From: Heterostelium multicystogenum
Lineage: Eukaryota; Evosea; Eumycetozoa; Acytosteliales; Acytosteliaceae
Direction of reading: 5' to 3'
Length of the DNA: 64,000 nucleotides
NCBI GenBank assembly: GCA_003667245.1
Contig: RCNN01000003.1
Location: 1 to 64,000 of the forward strand
Positions 51,849 to 61,566 of the stretch are shown in pieces. The position numbers were made by a program, and so were the translations under genes. The first letter of the stretch is position 1. Each line of letters opens with the position of its first letter. A model generated the notes under the pieces. It had not been told where the DNA came from, ran no database searches, and was given only the letters and a program-made list of their open reading frames with translations.

Positions 51849-52434
51849 TTATGCACGGCGCCGGGAGTGATGTTCCAGGCGATTTTTGCAGGCGATAGAG
51901 GTAGGCGAAACCCTGTTCCCAGCGTTGATGGCCGGACTTCACGTTGATGTGCCCGGCGCCCGCGAGAATTCCCCGCTTCGGCGCCCCAGTTACGTGCCAG
52001 TTCCAGGGCGCGGGTGGCGCTGACGGCGCTGTCGTTGTCGGAGCTGACGACCTGGCTTGGGAAGGGCAACAGGTGGCTGGGGATTGGCGCAAAGTTACGC
52101 AGGGCGGGTGCGCAGGCAGGGCGTTCGACATCGGCCGGGGCCACCAGCAGGGCGCCGCGTACCTGACGCAGGAATTGCACCGGTGCGGTGGCCGCCCAAT
52201 GGGCGACGGTGATGCAGCCCAGGCTGTGGGCGATCAAATCACCGGGGTGCTGTCGGCGGGCGATGGCTTCGGCCAGGGCTTGCCACCCAGTCTTCGCGGC
52301 GTGGGGTGAGCCAGTCGGCCTGCTCCACGCGCGCGCTGTTTGGGCAGGCTGTTCTGCCAATGACTTTGCCAATGATCTTCTGGCGATCCTTGCCAGCCCG
52401 GCACGATCAGATAACGAATCGACTCGCTGTGCAT
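51849..52434 (-). CDS. RBBP9/YdeN-family alpha/beta hydrolase, about four indels
   Basis: Small serine hydrolase of ~194 aa. N terminus IRYLIVPGWQGSPEDHWQ, nucleophile elbow HSLGC, acid region VSSDNDSAVS and catalytic His in GAGHINVKSGH. The family is often called RBBP9 or YdeN. After removal of one A near 51890 the protein ends LQNRLEHHSRRRA at 51849. Other breaks near 52270, 52310 and 51966. It lies just upstream of the regulator-like gene on the same strand and may be in one transcript with it. Substrate unknown. Confidence 0.82.
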
Positions 52435-52620
52435 GGGTGTGCCCTCCTGCAGCGTTTAACGTTGTGGGTCAGTATAGGCACGGGGTATATATTCGTTAAG
52501 GAATAAGAAGCTATTTATTAATAACCAAAAATGTTTGTTGAGAGTGATGGGGGGTTTTAGGGGGATGGGGGTACATATCCGTTTCTTCGGTTATGGCCGC
52601 TATTGGTTCCGCTCTTACAG

Positions 52621-54090
52621 CCATCCCTTTCAAGGTCTGCGTTTAAAAAACCCGTTTAAAGCCATGTTTAAGTACGTTTATCCGACTTGGCCGCCTTAAG
52701 CACCCGAGCTGTTTGAGACATGCGCCCGTGCTGCCTTACCTTCCAGCCACTCCTTGGGCTTGGCGACTTTGGGGCCACGAGGGCTTTTTGCTACGGACTT
52801 AGGTTTGATCATCCTTGCCAGGGCCAGCAATCGCTCTGCCAGCCCTTGCGGAGTCTTTTCAAGAGGGAAATTTTCCGCAGGCAATGCGATCTGCAAGCCT
52901 TGATAATCACTGCGAACATGCACCGCCAAGTGGAAAAATCGAAACCTCCCAACCCTCTGGCTGTGTTTCGCGGTGCGCCTGCTCAACGCTACGCTTGAGA
53001 ACCGATAAAACGTTGTAAGCCAGGACCGCCGAGGCAAAGCCCAATAGTGCGGCTTTCGGGCTGCCAAGGCTTGTAATTTCACTGTCCAGTGCCGACTCAA
53101 GGCGCTGAAACATTCCCTCGATACTCCAGCGACGACGGTATAAATCGGCTATCTGCTGGGCACTGATGGTGTCGGGCAAATTGCTCCAGAACCACATCAC
53201 CAAATCACCTGAGTCATTCGCCGTTTGCAGGCTCAACTCAACACGTCGCCAGCGGCGGCCACCGATCACTTCGATGATCTGTTCGCGAACGGTTCCGCTA
53301 TCGACCGTTCCTGAGTCTTGCCACTCACTTTCCTGGACCAGGCATGGATGCTTGCTGGGTTGGCGAACGATGAACGAAGCCCCCGTGTTCTCGCAGGCTT
53401 GCAGGATGGGCAGCGTGCAATAGAGCCGGTCAGCCATCCACAGCTGGCCCGCGCATGCGCGGGCCAGCAGCGGTAAAACACTGACTCTCTCACTGGCGTA
53501 GGCATCTTCCCACGGCTGAAGATCAACGACTAAATCCAGGTCCGGATCGTAGGCAACTACTGAAAATCCTGGGCGTGCTGCGCCGCGCTCATTGCGCAGA
53601 GCGCCTAGACGTTTTTCAGTGGCCGGCAGGTGGTTGCCATCCACAATACGCAACTGCCAGCCGGGCAGGATCGATGAATGGCCGAGCGTTTCAACGGTCG
53701 GTATCAAACGTTCGGCACTGCCCGAAATGAGGGCGCGAAGCAGCTCGGGTTCGGTTCGCTTGATCTTGTCATAGAGTGCCGAAACGCTGACCGAAAGGCC
53801 CTCCATCTTGCGCGCCGCCGCGTGCAACGACGGCCTCAAGCCCAATGAAACAAGGGACATCAGCTCAACAACGGTTGAAAACAAAAGCTCACGTGAGTAC
53901 TGCCGTTGGCGGTGATCATCGAACACCTTGTCAACCCACTCGGCATCTACTGCCTGCTCTAAGACCAACTTGGTCATCACACTGGCCGGTGCTAGTTTTT
54001 CAAACCGTTCTAAAACCTTTTCCCACATAGCTTCGTCGCCCTGACTGGATTGGTTTGGGGGATTTTAAAACAAGACCTTGAAAGGGATGG
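52621..54090 (-). mobile_element. IS4-family insertion sequence with 9-bp target duplication
   Basis: 1470-bp element. Perfect 18-bp terminal inverted repeats: CCATCCCTTTCAAGGTCT at 52621 and its inverse ending at 54090. The direct repeat CTCTTACAG occurs immediately outside both ends (52612-52620 and 54091-54099), a 9-bp target-site duplication. It carries one transposase gene and is inserted in the left arm of the large palindrome. Confidence 0.9.
52696..54028 (-). CDS. IS4-family transposase, one indel
   Basis: ~443-aa DDE transposase. N-terminal segment MWEKVLERFEKLAPASVM with a DUF4372-like or transposase-11 N domain, first catalytic Asp region QLRIVDGNHL, second in QLWMADRLYCT, and the YREK-like signature region ADLYRRRWSIEGMFQRLE, which holds the catalytic Glu of IS4 elements. 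An extra base near 52935 breaks the last ~80 codons; repaired, the protein ends HVSNSSGA at 52696. Start ATG 54028. Confidence 0.9.
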
Positions 54091-54099
54091 CTCTTACAG

Positions 54100-54589
54100 C
54101 GGCTCACTTTTGAAGAGCGCAAAAGTAAGCAAAACGCTCTTGCCCCACCACTCGGCACCTCGCCTAGGCTCGGAGTGCCCTCACTCCGGCTTTGGACCGT
54201 GGGCCGCCGTCATGGGCCATCCTTGGCCCAGGACGGCTAACCCGGCGTCCTGCCGGTTACCCACGCTCCAAAGCCTGCGTTCGGCCAGCGTGGTTTAACG
54301 GGGCGCCTAAGATCAAGATCAAGATCAGCAGATCAAAAGCAACAGCACAGCGGCCTACCGGCCGGCTTGAGTGTGGTGAAGCAAAATCAAAATCTAAAGC
54401 GGGCACGGTCAAATGTGGGAGCTGGCTTGCTGCGATGGCATCGCCTCGGTGTATCTGAAAACCCGAGGTTTCTGCATCGCAGGCAAGCCAGCTCCCACAG
54501 AAAGCAGATCTGCAACCGCTCAGATTTGGCTTTCGCTCTGGATCTTGCTTTTGCTTTTAACACTCAAGCCGGCCGGTAGGCCGCTGTGC
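54100..54589. other. Gene-free part of the palindrome between the two IS elements
   Basis: No gene seen. Contains the rest of the left outer arm (54100-54340), a GATCAA direct-repeat run (54310-54330), inner palindrome arms (54350-54375, 54563-54588) and the REPIN 54414-54499. Confidence 0.7.
54414..54499. repeat. REPIN of a fourth family (GTGGGAGCTGGCTTGC)
   Basis: Inverted pair of TGTGGGAGCTGGCTTGC, with inner GCGATG, centred in the nested palindrome. Confidence 0.85.
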
Positions 54590-54652
54590 CCCCGTGTCAG
54601 GGTAGTTGTCGTGCCTCCACTTTTTTAAAAACATTCCGGGGGCGGCAAGAGT

Positions 54653-55160
54653 ATGGTCATGCCTTTCTACTCAGAAGAGCGCAAAGCTGCGCTGCTAAAA
54701 ATGATGCTTCCGCCCCTGAGCCTCTCGGCTGCGGAGGTCGCTCGCCGCGAAGGTTGCAGCGATATGTCTCTCCATTATTGGCGCAAGCAAGCCGCTGCCA
54801 GAGGAACGCAATTGTCCGACACCAAACAACCTGTTGAGAATTGGTCAGCCGAATCCAAAATGGCGGTCATCATAGAAACAGCAGCTCTGTCAGAGCTGGA
54901 AACTGGGTGAGTACTGCCGGCGAAAAGGGATTTTTCCTGAGCAAATCACTGATTGGCGCAATGCATTTATCGCCAGTAGCACCCAGCAAACAAAGGTTAA
55001 AAATGTAAACACCGGCCAGTCGAAGAACGATAAAAACCGTATCCGCGAGCTTGAGCGCGAACTGCGGCGCAAGGATGCGGCATTGGCTGAGACAGCGGCG
55101 TTACTGGTGTTGCGAAAAAAGCTCAATGCCTACTGGGGGAGCGACGACGAGGGCAACTGA
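54653..55160 (+). CDS. IS3-family transposase OrfA, one indel
   Basis: ~168-aa protein. N-terminal helix-turn-helix (FYSEERKAALLKMMLPPLSL, ARREGCSDMSLHYWRKQ) binds the IS ends, and a leucine-zipper-like region RIRELERELRRKDAALAET precedes the stop. An extra A near 54902 (GAAAC for GAAC) splits the track; repaired, the frame runs to TGA 55158-55160. The slippery site for OrfAB is near its end. Confidence 0.88.
55115..55121 (+). promoter_or_regulatory. Programmed -1 ribosomal frameshift site A-AAA-AAG
   Basis: The heptamer A AAA AAG is in the orfA zero frame (codons CGA AAA AAG). The -1 frame from here is open through to the orfB catalytic domain without stops. This is the standard IS3-family arrangement for making the OrfAB transposase. 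Confidence 0.85.
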
Positions 55161-56213
55161 CCTTGTTGCCAGAACGGTATTTACTCGTTGGTTGGCTCAA
55201 TGAAGCCATCGCGGCGGGCGCCCGCAGGGCGCCTGCTTGTCTGGAGGTCGGCATTTCGCTACGGACCCTGCAACGCTGGAGTTTGCCTGAAAAAAATACT
55301 GGCCGATGGGCGTACCACAACCTCAAGACCCGTGCCCAGCAATGCGCTCAGCGATTTCGAGCGCCAGACCATCGTAGCGCTGTGCAACAGCAAGGCTTAC
55401 GCGCATCTGCCCCCGAGTCAGATCGTGCCACAACTGGCGGACGAGGGGCGTTATGTAGCCTCAGAGGCGACGTTTTATCGTGTGTTGCATGCCGCAGGCC
55501 AGCAACATCGTCGTTCACGTGCCAAGCGACCTCATCGTCATCCGGCACCCACCACTCATGCGGCGACAGCCGCTAATCAGGTGTGGTCGTGGGACATCAC
55601 GTACCTGCCGTCACCCGTTCGAGGGAAGTTTTACTACCTCTACCTGATCGAAGATATCTACAGCCGAAAGGCGGTGGGCTGGGAAGTTTACGACGTAGAA
55701 AGTGGTGAAAAAGCAGCAGTATTACTGCAACGAAGCGTGACCCAGGAACAGTGCTGGCGCCAGCCGCTGGTGCTGCACTCTGACAACGGCGCGCCGATGA
55801 AGTCGGTGACGCTGCTGACCAAGATGTACGATCTGGGCATCACGCCATCTCGTGGTCGACCGCGGGTCAGCAATGACAACCCGTATTCGGAATCACTGTT
55901 CAGGACGCTGAAATACTGCCCGCAGTGGCCACTAGATGGTTTTAGCAGCCTGGATGATGCGCGTGTTTGGGTGAGGGACTTTATGACCTGGTACAACACC
56001 GAGCATCGTCATAGCCGAATCCGTTTTGTGACACCGGCTCAACGTCACGAGGGAAAAGACCGGGAAATCCTGGCCCGGCGCGATGCAATCTACGGGCAAG
56101 CTAGAGAAAAGAGACCGGAGCGTTGGTCTGGTGAGACACGCAACTGGAAGCCAGCCGGAACGGTATATCTGAACCCCGAAAGGGAGCTGACAGTGAGCAT
56201 CAGGGTCGCGTAG
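55118..56213 (+). CDS. IS3-family transposase OrfB (rve integrase core), one indel
   Basis: ~364 residues in the -1 frame from the slippery site; an independent start could be TTG 55163. The DDE triad is visible: Asp in VWSWDITYLPS, Asp in LHSDNGAPM and Glu in NPYSESLFRTLK, with spacing usual for rve domains. An A7 run at 55290-55296 has one A too many (LPEKILADGRT). Otherwise the frame is intact, so the element may be active. Confidence 0.9.
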
Positions 56214-56252
56214 CACGATGGTGGACGCGACAACTACCTTGAAAAACGCCCG

Positions 56253-56634
56253 GTGCTCTGCTTTTTGATCTGCTTTTGATTTTGATCTGCGGGCCCCGTT
56301 AACCACGATGGCCGCAAGTAGGCACGGTGGAGCGGGTAAAATCGGCAAGGATGCCGATTTAGCCGCGCCGGGCCATGGATGGCCCGTCGCGGCGGCCCGC
56401 GGAACCGGGCCGGAGTGCGGGCATGCCGAGCCTGGGCGAGGCACCGAGTGGTGGGGCAAAGACCTTTTGGTTACTTTTGGGGCGTTTGCCAAAAGTGACC
56501 CGCTGTAAGAGCGGAACCATAAGCCGCCGTTACCTAAATAATGGATATGTACCCAGCCCCCAAAACCACAGCCCAAAAAAAAAGGCCGCACCCTGCCAAG
56601 GAGACGGCCAAAAAAATTGTCGAGGCATTTGAAA
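56253..56634. other. Right arm of the palindrome and gap before exbD
   Basis: No gene seen. 56257-56573 is the right outer arm. The rest (56574-56634) has a run of A's and a GGCCG(T)CTCC-type short hairpin region close to the exbD stop, possibly its terminator. Confidence 0.6.
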
Positions 56635-57038
56635 CTAACGTGCAGTAATCACCGACAGCTTTGGTAATCCCCGCGCGCTCGATAGACGCCATGGCTCGCG
56701 CCACTTCGCCATAGTTCACTCCATCATCAGCCTGCAGTTGCACCCGCACATCCGGGTCCTTGGCCTTGGCCGACTGCAAGTTGAATTCCAGCAAATCCGG
56801 CTGGATTTCATCCTTGTTGATAAACAGTTTGCCGGCCGCATCAATGCTCACCACCAGCGGGTCCTTCTGCTCCACCGGGGCCACGGCCTCGTCTTGGGCA
56901 AGTTGATCGGAATCGCATTGGTCAACAACGGCGCCGTGACGATAAACACCACCAGCAGCACCAGCATCACGTCCACCAGCGGCGCGTAACGTTGATCTCG
57001 CTCAGCACCTCATCACTGTCTTGCGTGGAGAAGGCCAT
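56635..57038 (-). CDS. exbD: Biopolymer transport protein ExbD, several indels
   Basis: ~134-aa inner-membrane protein of the TonB-ExbB-ExbD energy-transducing complex. One N-terminal membrane helix carries the Asp needed for proton use (PLVDVMLVLLVVFIVTAPLL), followed by a periplasmic domain (VSIDAAGKLFINKDEI, RVQLQADDGVNYGEVARAM) and the end ERAGITKLSVITAR. Breaks near 56988, 56893 and 56661. Start ATG 57038 just before the exbB stop. Confidence 0.88.
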
Positions 57039-57039
57039 C

Positions 57040-57767
57040 TCAGGACGCCTCCTTCACTTTTTTGCGCGCCACCCTGGGCACCGGCCTTGCTCAGCGTCGG
57101 GTGCAGCAGCACGCGGAAGGAGTTTCTTCTGCGCCAGGCTGTAGAAGTCGTGGGCGAAGTCGTCCAGGTCAGCAGCCGTGAGCTTCAGGCGACGCAGGAA
57201 GTAGTTGTAGACCAGCACCGCCGGCACCGCGACGGCAATACCCACACCCGTGGCAACCAGTGCCGCACCGATCGGCCCGGCCACGGTTTCGAGGCTGGCG
57301 GAACCGGCGGCGCTGATGCCTTTCAAGGCTTCCATGATCCCCCACACACAGTGCCGAACAGGCCGATAAACGGCGAGGTGCTGCCGATACTCGCAACCAC
57401 GGCCAGGCCGGTTTCCAGGGAGCGACGCTCACGCACGATCTGTTGGCGCAAAGCGCGTTCAAGACGGTCCTGATGGTTGATCGCCTGGCTCAGGTCAGCA
57501 GCGTGTGGCGCCTCACCCACCTGGATCGCGGCGTAACCGGCCTGGGCCACACGAGCGGCGGCGCCGGGTTTGGTTTCGGCCAACTCAGCGGCGAGTCCAG
57601 GCTGGATGCCGCCCAGAACTGTTTGTGGAACTTGCGATCCTGGGACTTGAGGCGGCCGAACTGGACGCCCTTGAGCAGGGCCAGGCCCCAGGTAGCGACC
57701 GAAAAGACCACCAGCAGCCAGATCACCGCGCTTTCGATGGATTTTCAGTTGGAGATGCTAATGCCAT
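57040..57767 (-). CDS. exbB: Biopolymer transport protein ExbB, several indels
   Basis: ~242-aa MotA/TolQ/ExbB-family proton channel. TM1 in VIWLLVVFSVATWGLALLKG, then the long cytoplasmic loop, TM2 in GSTSPFIGLFGTVWGIMEAL and TM3 in GPIGAALVATGVGIAVAVPA. Breaks near 57750, 57585, 57350, 57121 and 57062 are single bases. After repair it ends QKVKEAS at 57040. Upstream tonB is in the same operon. Confidence 0.9.
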
Positions 57768-57820
57768 GATGTTTTCCCTCTGTGCAGGTCGCGATGTGTC
57801 CAACACACCGCATCCAATAA

Positions 57821-58638
57821 TTAATGAATCTTGAAATCGATCGGTACGCTGACCCAGCCGTCCTGGGCCACATCACCCTGCTTGGCCGGTACAAAACTCC
57901 AGCGCTTCACGGCAGCCAGTGCGGCTTCGTCGAGTTGCTGGCGACCACTGCTTTTCTGAATCTGGATCTCACCCGGCTTGCCGGTGGCCAATACATGCAC
58001 CCGCAACAGCACCGTGCCTTCCCAACCCCGGCGCTGGGCCAGTGACGGGTATTCCGGCGCCGGGTTCTTCAGGTACGCGGCGTTGGCCGAGGCCGGTGTG
58101 ACCGGCGCGGGCGCAGGCGGTGCCGGCGGTGCTGGAGCCGGTGGCGCGGGTACAGGCGGGCGCGGGCGGCTGCTCGGCTACCGGTTTCGGTGCGGGCTTG
58201 GGCACAGGCTTTGGCACCGGCTTTGGGTTTTCGGAATCTTTTTCGGCGCCGGCTTGGCGGCCAATTCATCAACCACCGGCAGGCGGTGGCTCGACAACCG
58301 GTGGCGGCGGCGGTGGCGGTACAGGCGGCGGCGGCTCCACAACCGGCGGAGCCGGCTGGGAAAATTCGATCGTCATCGGCGGGATTTCCGGCGGCACAAT
58401 CGGCAGCACCGGGGTTGGCTTCTGGCTGACCCAATAGATCACCGCGCCATGCAAGGCCAGCGCGAGAATCCCCAACAGGATCGCTTCACGCCGACTCAAA
58501 CACACCCTTCGGGGTTTTCTGCGTACGCAACTGCCCCAACGGCGCGCGATGCGGCCGGCCAAGGTCGACCAACTCACCACCCGGTGCGTGGCGCCACTGC
58601 GCCTCTTGTGCACTGGCGGCGGTCTGGACATTGCCCAT
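57821..58638 (-). CDS. tonB: TonB protein, several indels
   Basis: ~272-aa energy-transducing protein linking the inner membrane to outer-membrane TonB-dependent receptors. A ~50-residue cytoplasmic N-terminal tail, as in some Pseudomonas TonB proteins, precedes the signal anchor REAILLGILALALHGAVIYW. A long Pro-rich linker with PPPPVP and K-P repeats follows, then the C-terminal domain (LRVHVLATGKPGEIQIQKSS, AALAAVKRWSFVPAKQ) ending DFKIH. Breaks cluster in the repetitive linker (58150-58310) and near 58497 and 58040. First gene of tonB-exbB-exbD. Confidence 0.88.
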
Positions 58639-58879
58639 TGATTAACTCCCCTGCGGTCTTAAGCAAAAAAACCGACGGGCCTGCCTTGGCGGCCGTCGAG
58701 GGCTGAATCATCGGGGGCAGACGCTTATCTCTTAAAGTAATCTTTAAAGTTATAGATAGATCTAAATGAATAACCGAAACATCCGGATACGCTGAAGCCA
58801 CGTCCTGCGCGGCCTGGCGCCGAGGGGGAAAATCTCAATGCTTTTTAGGCATACAAAATATATTCACTGAAGGCATGGC

Positions 58880-59736
58880 TCAGCGTGGATTACCGGCACA
58901 TAAATCCTGCAATTGGCGTAGCAACGCCTGCCCGGCCGCGCCAAGGCCGTTACGGCCATACAGCGCCAGCCCGCACGCCCTGCACCGCAGGCAAACCCGC
59001 TGTCCGCGCCCCAACACCACGTTGCCCGGGCTTGCACCACCCGCACCGGCAACAGGCTGATCCCCAGCCCCGCCGCCACCGCCGAACACACGCTGGCCAA
59101 GCTGGCGCTGGAATAACCGATGCGCCAGCGCCAGCCGCTCACCTCCAGGTGATGCAGCATTTCATTGCGGTACAGGCCGCCAGCGGGAAACGCCACCAAC
59201 GGCAGCGGATCACGTCCCAGGGACGGCGAACTGCGGCTGTCGACCCAACACAACGGCTCCGGCCAGGACACCAGGCAGTCATCGCTGTCACCCATTTGCT
59301 TGACCAGCAGCACGTCGAATTCACCGCCGCGATAATCCCGCAACAATTCCGGCCCCAAGCCGCTGGTGACCTCCAGGCGCACCCGGGGATAAGCCTGCAC
59401 AAACGCCGACAGCAACGGCATCAGGCGCTCGGCCGCAAAGTCCTCGGGCACCGCCAGGCGCAACACGCCATCGCTCTGCTGATTGATCAGCACGTCGGCC
59501 GCCTCTTCGTGCAGCGCCAGGATGCGCCGCGCATACGCCAGCAAGCGTTCACCCTCCACCGTGGCCACCACGCGGCGCTGGTCGCGGTCGAGCACCTGGC
59601 TGCCCAACGCATCTTCCAGGCGGCGGATCTGTTGGCTGACCGTGGACTGGGTCAAGTGCAGCCGCTCGGCCGCGCGGGTGAAATTGCCGCAATCGACGAC
59701 GGCAACAAAGCTGCGCAACAACACAGGATCGAACAT
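58880..59736 (-). CDS. LysR-family transcriptional regulator, indels near C terminus
   Basis: ~285-aa LysR regulator. HTH FTRAAERLHLTQSTVSQQIR with DRDQRRV wing; effector domain RLAVPEDFAAERLMPLL, LVKQMGDSDDC and ISLLPVRVVQA. I start at MFDPVLLRSF (59736). Two or more compensating single-base breaks lie between 58950 and 59035; after them the frame ends LRQLQDLCAGNPR at 58880. Divergent from the deaminase gene, a probable target. Confidence 0.85.
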
Positions 59737-59841
59737 GGACTCACCATTCCATTTGCCACTGATTGGCATGGTTATATTTAATTTCAGAATACCCCTGTGG
59801 CTGCCCATACTTCACGCCTCATTGCGCACGAGGGGTTTTCC

Positions 59842-60303
59842 ATGACTGACGATCAACAGCATCTGCATCACGCCGTGCAACTGGCCAAGGCCAACGTAGC
59901 CGCTGGTGGCCGCCCGTTTGGTGCGGTCCTGGTGCGCGACGGCAAGGTGCTGGTGGAAGCGGTCAACGAAATCCACTTGAGCCGGGACCCCACCGCCCAC
60001 GCCGAGATGCTCGCCATCCGTGCCGCCAGCCAACAACTCGGCCCGCGCCTCGACGGTTGTGTGATCTACGCCAGCGGCCAGCCCTGCCCGATGTGCCTGA
60101 GTGCGATGCACCTGTGCGGCATATCCCGTGTGGTGTTCGCTGCCAGCAACGACGTGGCGGCGCCCTTTGGTTTGTCCACAGCAGCGATCTACCAGCAACT
60201 GGCGCTGCCGCTGGCGGAGCAAAAATTGCCCGTGCAGCACCTGCCGCAGGCAGCGATGCAAGCCCTTTACCGCGAGTGGCAGGCCCTGCATGACGCTGAA
60301 TAA
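59842..60303 (+). CDS. Nucleoside deaminase (guanine/cytidine deaminase family)
   Basis: 153-aa zinc-dependent deaminase, intact. Zinc/catalytic motifs are HAEMLAI (H-A-E) and PCPMCLSA (P-C-x-x-C). The start MTDDQQHLHHAV at 59842 is chosen over an upstream ATG at 59797 because GGGG precedes it and the family begins here. Could be guanine deaminase or tRNA-independent purine/pyrimidine deaminase. It overlaps the MFS gene start and lies opposite a LysR gene. Confidence 0.85.
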   Translation: MTDDQQHLHHAVQLAKANVAAGGRPFGAVLVRDGKVLVEAVNEIHLSRDPTAHAEMLAIRAASQQLGPRLDGCVIYASGQPCPMCLSAMHLCGISRVVFAASNDVAAPFGLSTAAIYQQLALPLAEQKLPVQHLPQAAMQALYREWQALHDAE

Positions 60304-61492
60304 TTCGTTGGCCGGCAAGCTCGCCGGTTGGGGTTTGCTGGTGGTGCTCGGCCTGAACCTGCGGCCCATCCTCAGTTCCATCAGCCCGTTGCTGGGGGAA
60401 ATCCGCCTGGCCACCGGCCTGAGTTTCCAGAGCAGCGCCCTGCTCACCAGCCTGCCGGTGATCTGCATGGGCCTGGTGGCGTTTGGTGGGGGTGCGCCTG
60501 GAGGCGAAGCTGGGGGAGCGTCGCGGAATCGCCCTGGGCTTGATGATGATTCTGCTGGCGTGCCTCGCGCGCTGGCTGTTTGGCCAGGCGCCGGCGCTGC
60601 TGGCCACGGCATTGTTCGGCGGTGCGGGTGTGGCGCTGATCCAGGCGCTGGTGCCGGCGATGATCAAGCGCCAGTTTCACCAGCGCGTGCCGTTGGCGAT
60701 GGGGGTTTACTCGGCTTCGCTGATGGGCGGCGGTGGCTTGGCCGCCCTGCTCAGCCCGTTGGTGGCGGGGCATTTCCAGCAGTGGCAGGCGGGGCTCGGG
60801 ATCTGGCTGCTACCGGCCCTGGGCGCACTATTGTTGTGGGCGTGGCTGCCATTGGGTGCGGCGAAAAACCCGCAGGTGACGGCGCCGTTCCAGGGCCTGC
60901 GCAACCGTCGGGCGTGGTTGCTGGCGCTGTATTTCGGCCTGGTGAATTGCGGCTACATGAGCATGGTCGCGTGGCTGCCGGCCTACTACCAGCAGTTGGG
61001 TTGGGGCGTACTGCCCAGTGGTTTCGCTGCTGGCGTTTCATGACGATCTTCCAGGTAATCGCCGCGCTGCTGATGCCGGCCCTGGCGCAACGTGGCATTG
61101 ATCGTCGACCGTTACTGAGCATCAGCCTGCTGGCCCAGACCGTGGGCTATATCGGCCTGCTGACGGCGCCGCTGGAATTCCCCCACCTGTGGGTGGCGTT
61201 GATCGGTTTCGGCCTGGGAGCGTGTTTCGCCCTGAGCCTGTTGCTGACCCTGGATCACCGCCGCGACCCTCGGGAGGCCGGCCAACTGGCGGCGTTCGTC
61301 CAGGGCGTGGGCTTTTTGATCAACGCCGTATCACCGTGGCTGACCGGCTGGCTGCGGGAATTGACTGGCAGTTTCGTAAGCGCCTGGATGGTGCTGACGC
61401 TGACGGTGGTGGCGATGCTGATACTCACCCGGGTGTTCAGCCCGGGCACCTACCGCACAGGCTCTATGGATATGCAATTTGAATCTAGATAA
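60290..61492 (+). CDS. MFS transporter, CynX/NimT family, two indels
   Basis: ~400-aa twelve-helix transporter of the cyanate/nitroimidazole branch. N-terminal LVVLGLNLRPILSSISPLLG is characteristic of CynX members. The frame breaks near 60487 (extra base) and 61033. Its ATG lies inside the last codons of the deaminase gene, so the two are coupled; the pair may import and deaminate one compound. Confidence 0.88.
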   Translation: MTLNNSLAGKLAGWGLLVVLGLNLRPILSSISPLLGEIRLATGLSFQSSALLTSLPVICMGLVAFGGGAPGGEAGGASRNRPGLDDDSAGVPRALAVWPGAGAAGHGIVRRCGCGADPGAGAGDDQAPVSPARAVGDGGLLGFADGRRWLGRPAQPVGGGAFPAVAGGARDLAATGPGRTIVVGVAAIGCGEKPAGDGAVPGPAQPSGVVAGAVFRPGELRLHEHGRVAAGLLPAVGLGRTAQWFRCWRFMTIFQVIAALLMPALAQRGIDRRPLLSISLLAQTVGYIGLLTAPLEFPHLWVALIGFGLGACFALSLLLTLDHRRDPREAGQLAAFVQGVGFLINAVSPWLTGWLRELTGSFVSAWMVLTLTVVAMLILTRVFSPGTYRTGSMDMQFESR

Positions 61493-61566
61493 AACAATGA
61501 ACATTCTTTTGCGGAATAAGCGAGGCGATTAGAATCGCGGTTTCCTTCAGGACGCCGGAAAACTCC

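Larger units (their letters stand above)
54590..56252 (+). mobile_element. IS3-family insertion sequence
   Basis: About 1.66 kb. Imperfect terminal inverted repeats centred on GGTAGTTGTCG (left TGTCAGGGTAGTTGTCG at 54595, right inverse TTTCAAGGTAGTTGTCG near 56228-56244). GTGC occurs immediately outside both proposed ends (54586-54589 and 56253-56256), a possible 4-bp target duplication. Removing the element restores the mirror symmetry of the palindrome at GCTGTGCTCTGC, which supports these boundaries. Carries orfA and orfB joined by a programmed-frameshift site. Confidence 0.8.
52551..56573. repeat. Large nested palindromic region with two inserted IS elements
   Basis: Outer arms: 52551-52620 plus 54100-54340 on the left and about 56257-56573 on the right, imperfect inverted copies of each other (GGTACATATCC at the outer edge, CTTACAGCG, CCCCACCACTCGG, GGCC-rich blocks, GGGGC and GATCAA repeats). 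Inside them lie inner arms CAGCGGCCTACCGGCCGG (54350-54375 and its inverse 54563-54588) and a REPIN (54414-54499). The IS4 element splits the left arm and the IS3 element splits the inner right junction. Removing both gives a nearly continuous palindrome of ~0.9 kb. Similar arms with TTACTTTTGG-type sequence are dispersed in this species group. Confidence 0.75.

Noticed and set aside
6027..54499. CRISPR-like regular repeats
   Set aside because: The repeats are dispersed, inverted pairs tens of kilobases apart, typical of REP/REPIN elements. No array with spacers and no cas gene is present.
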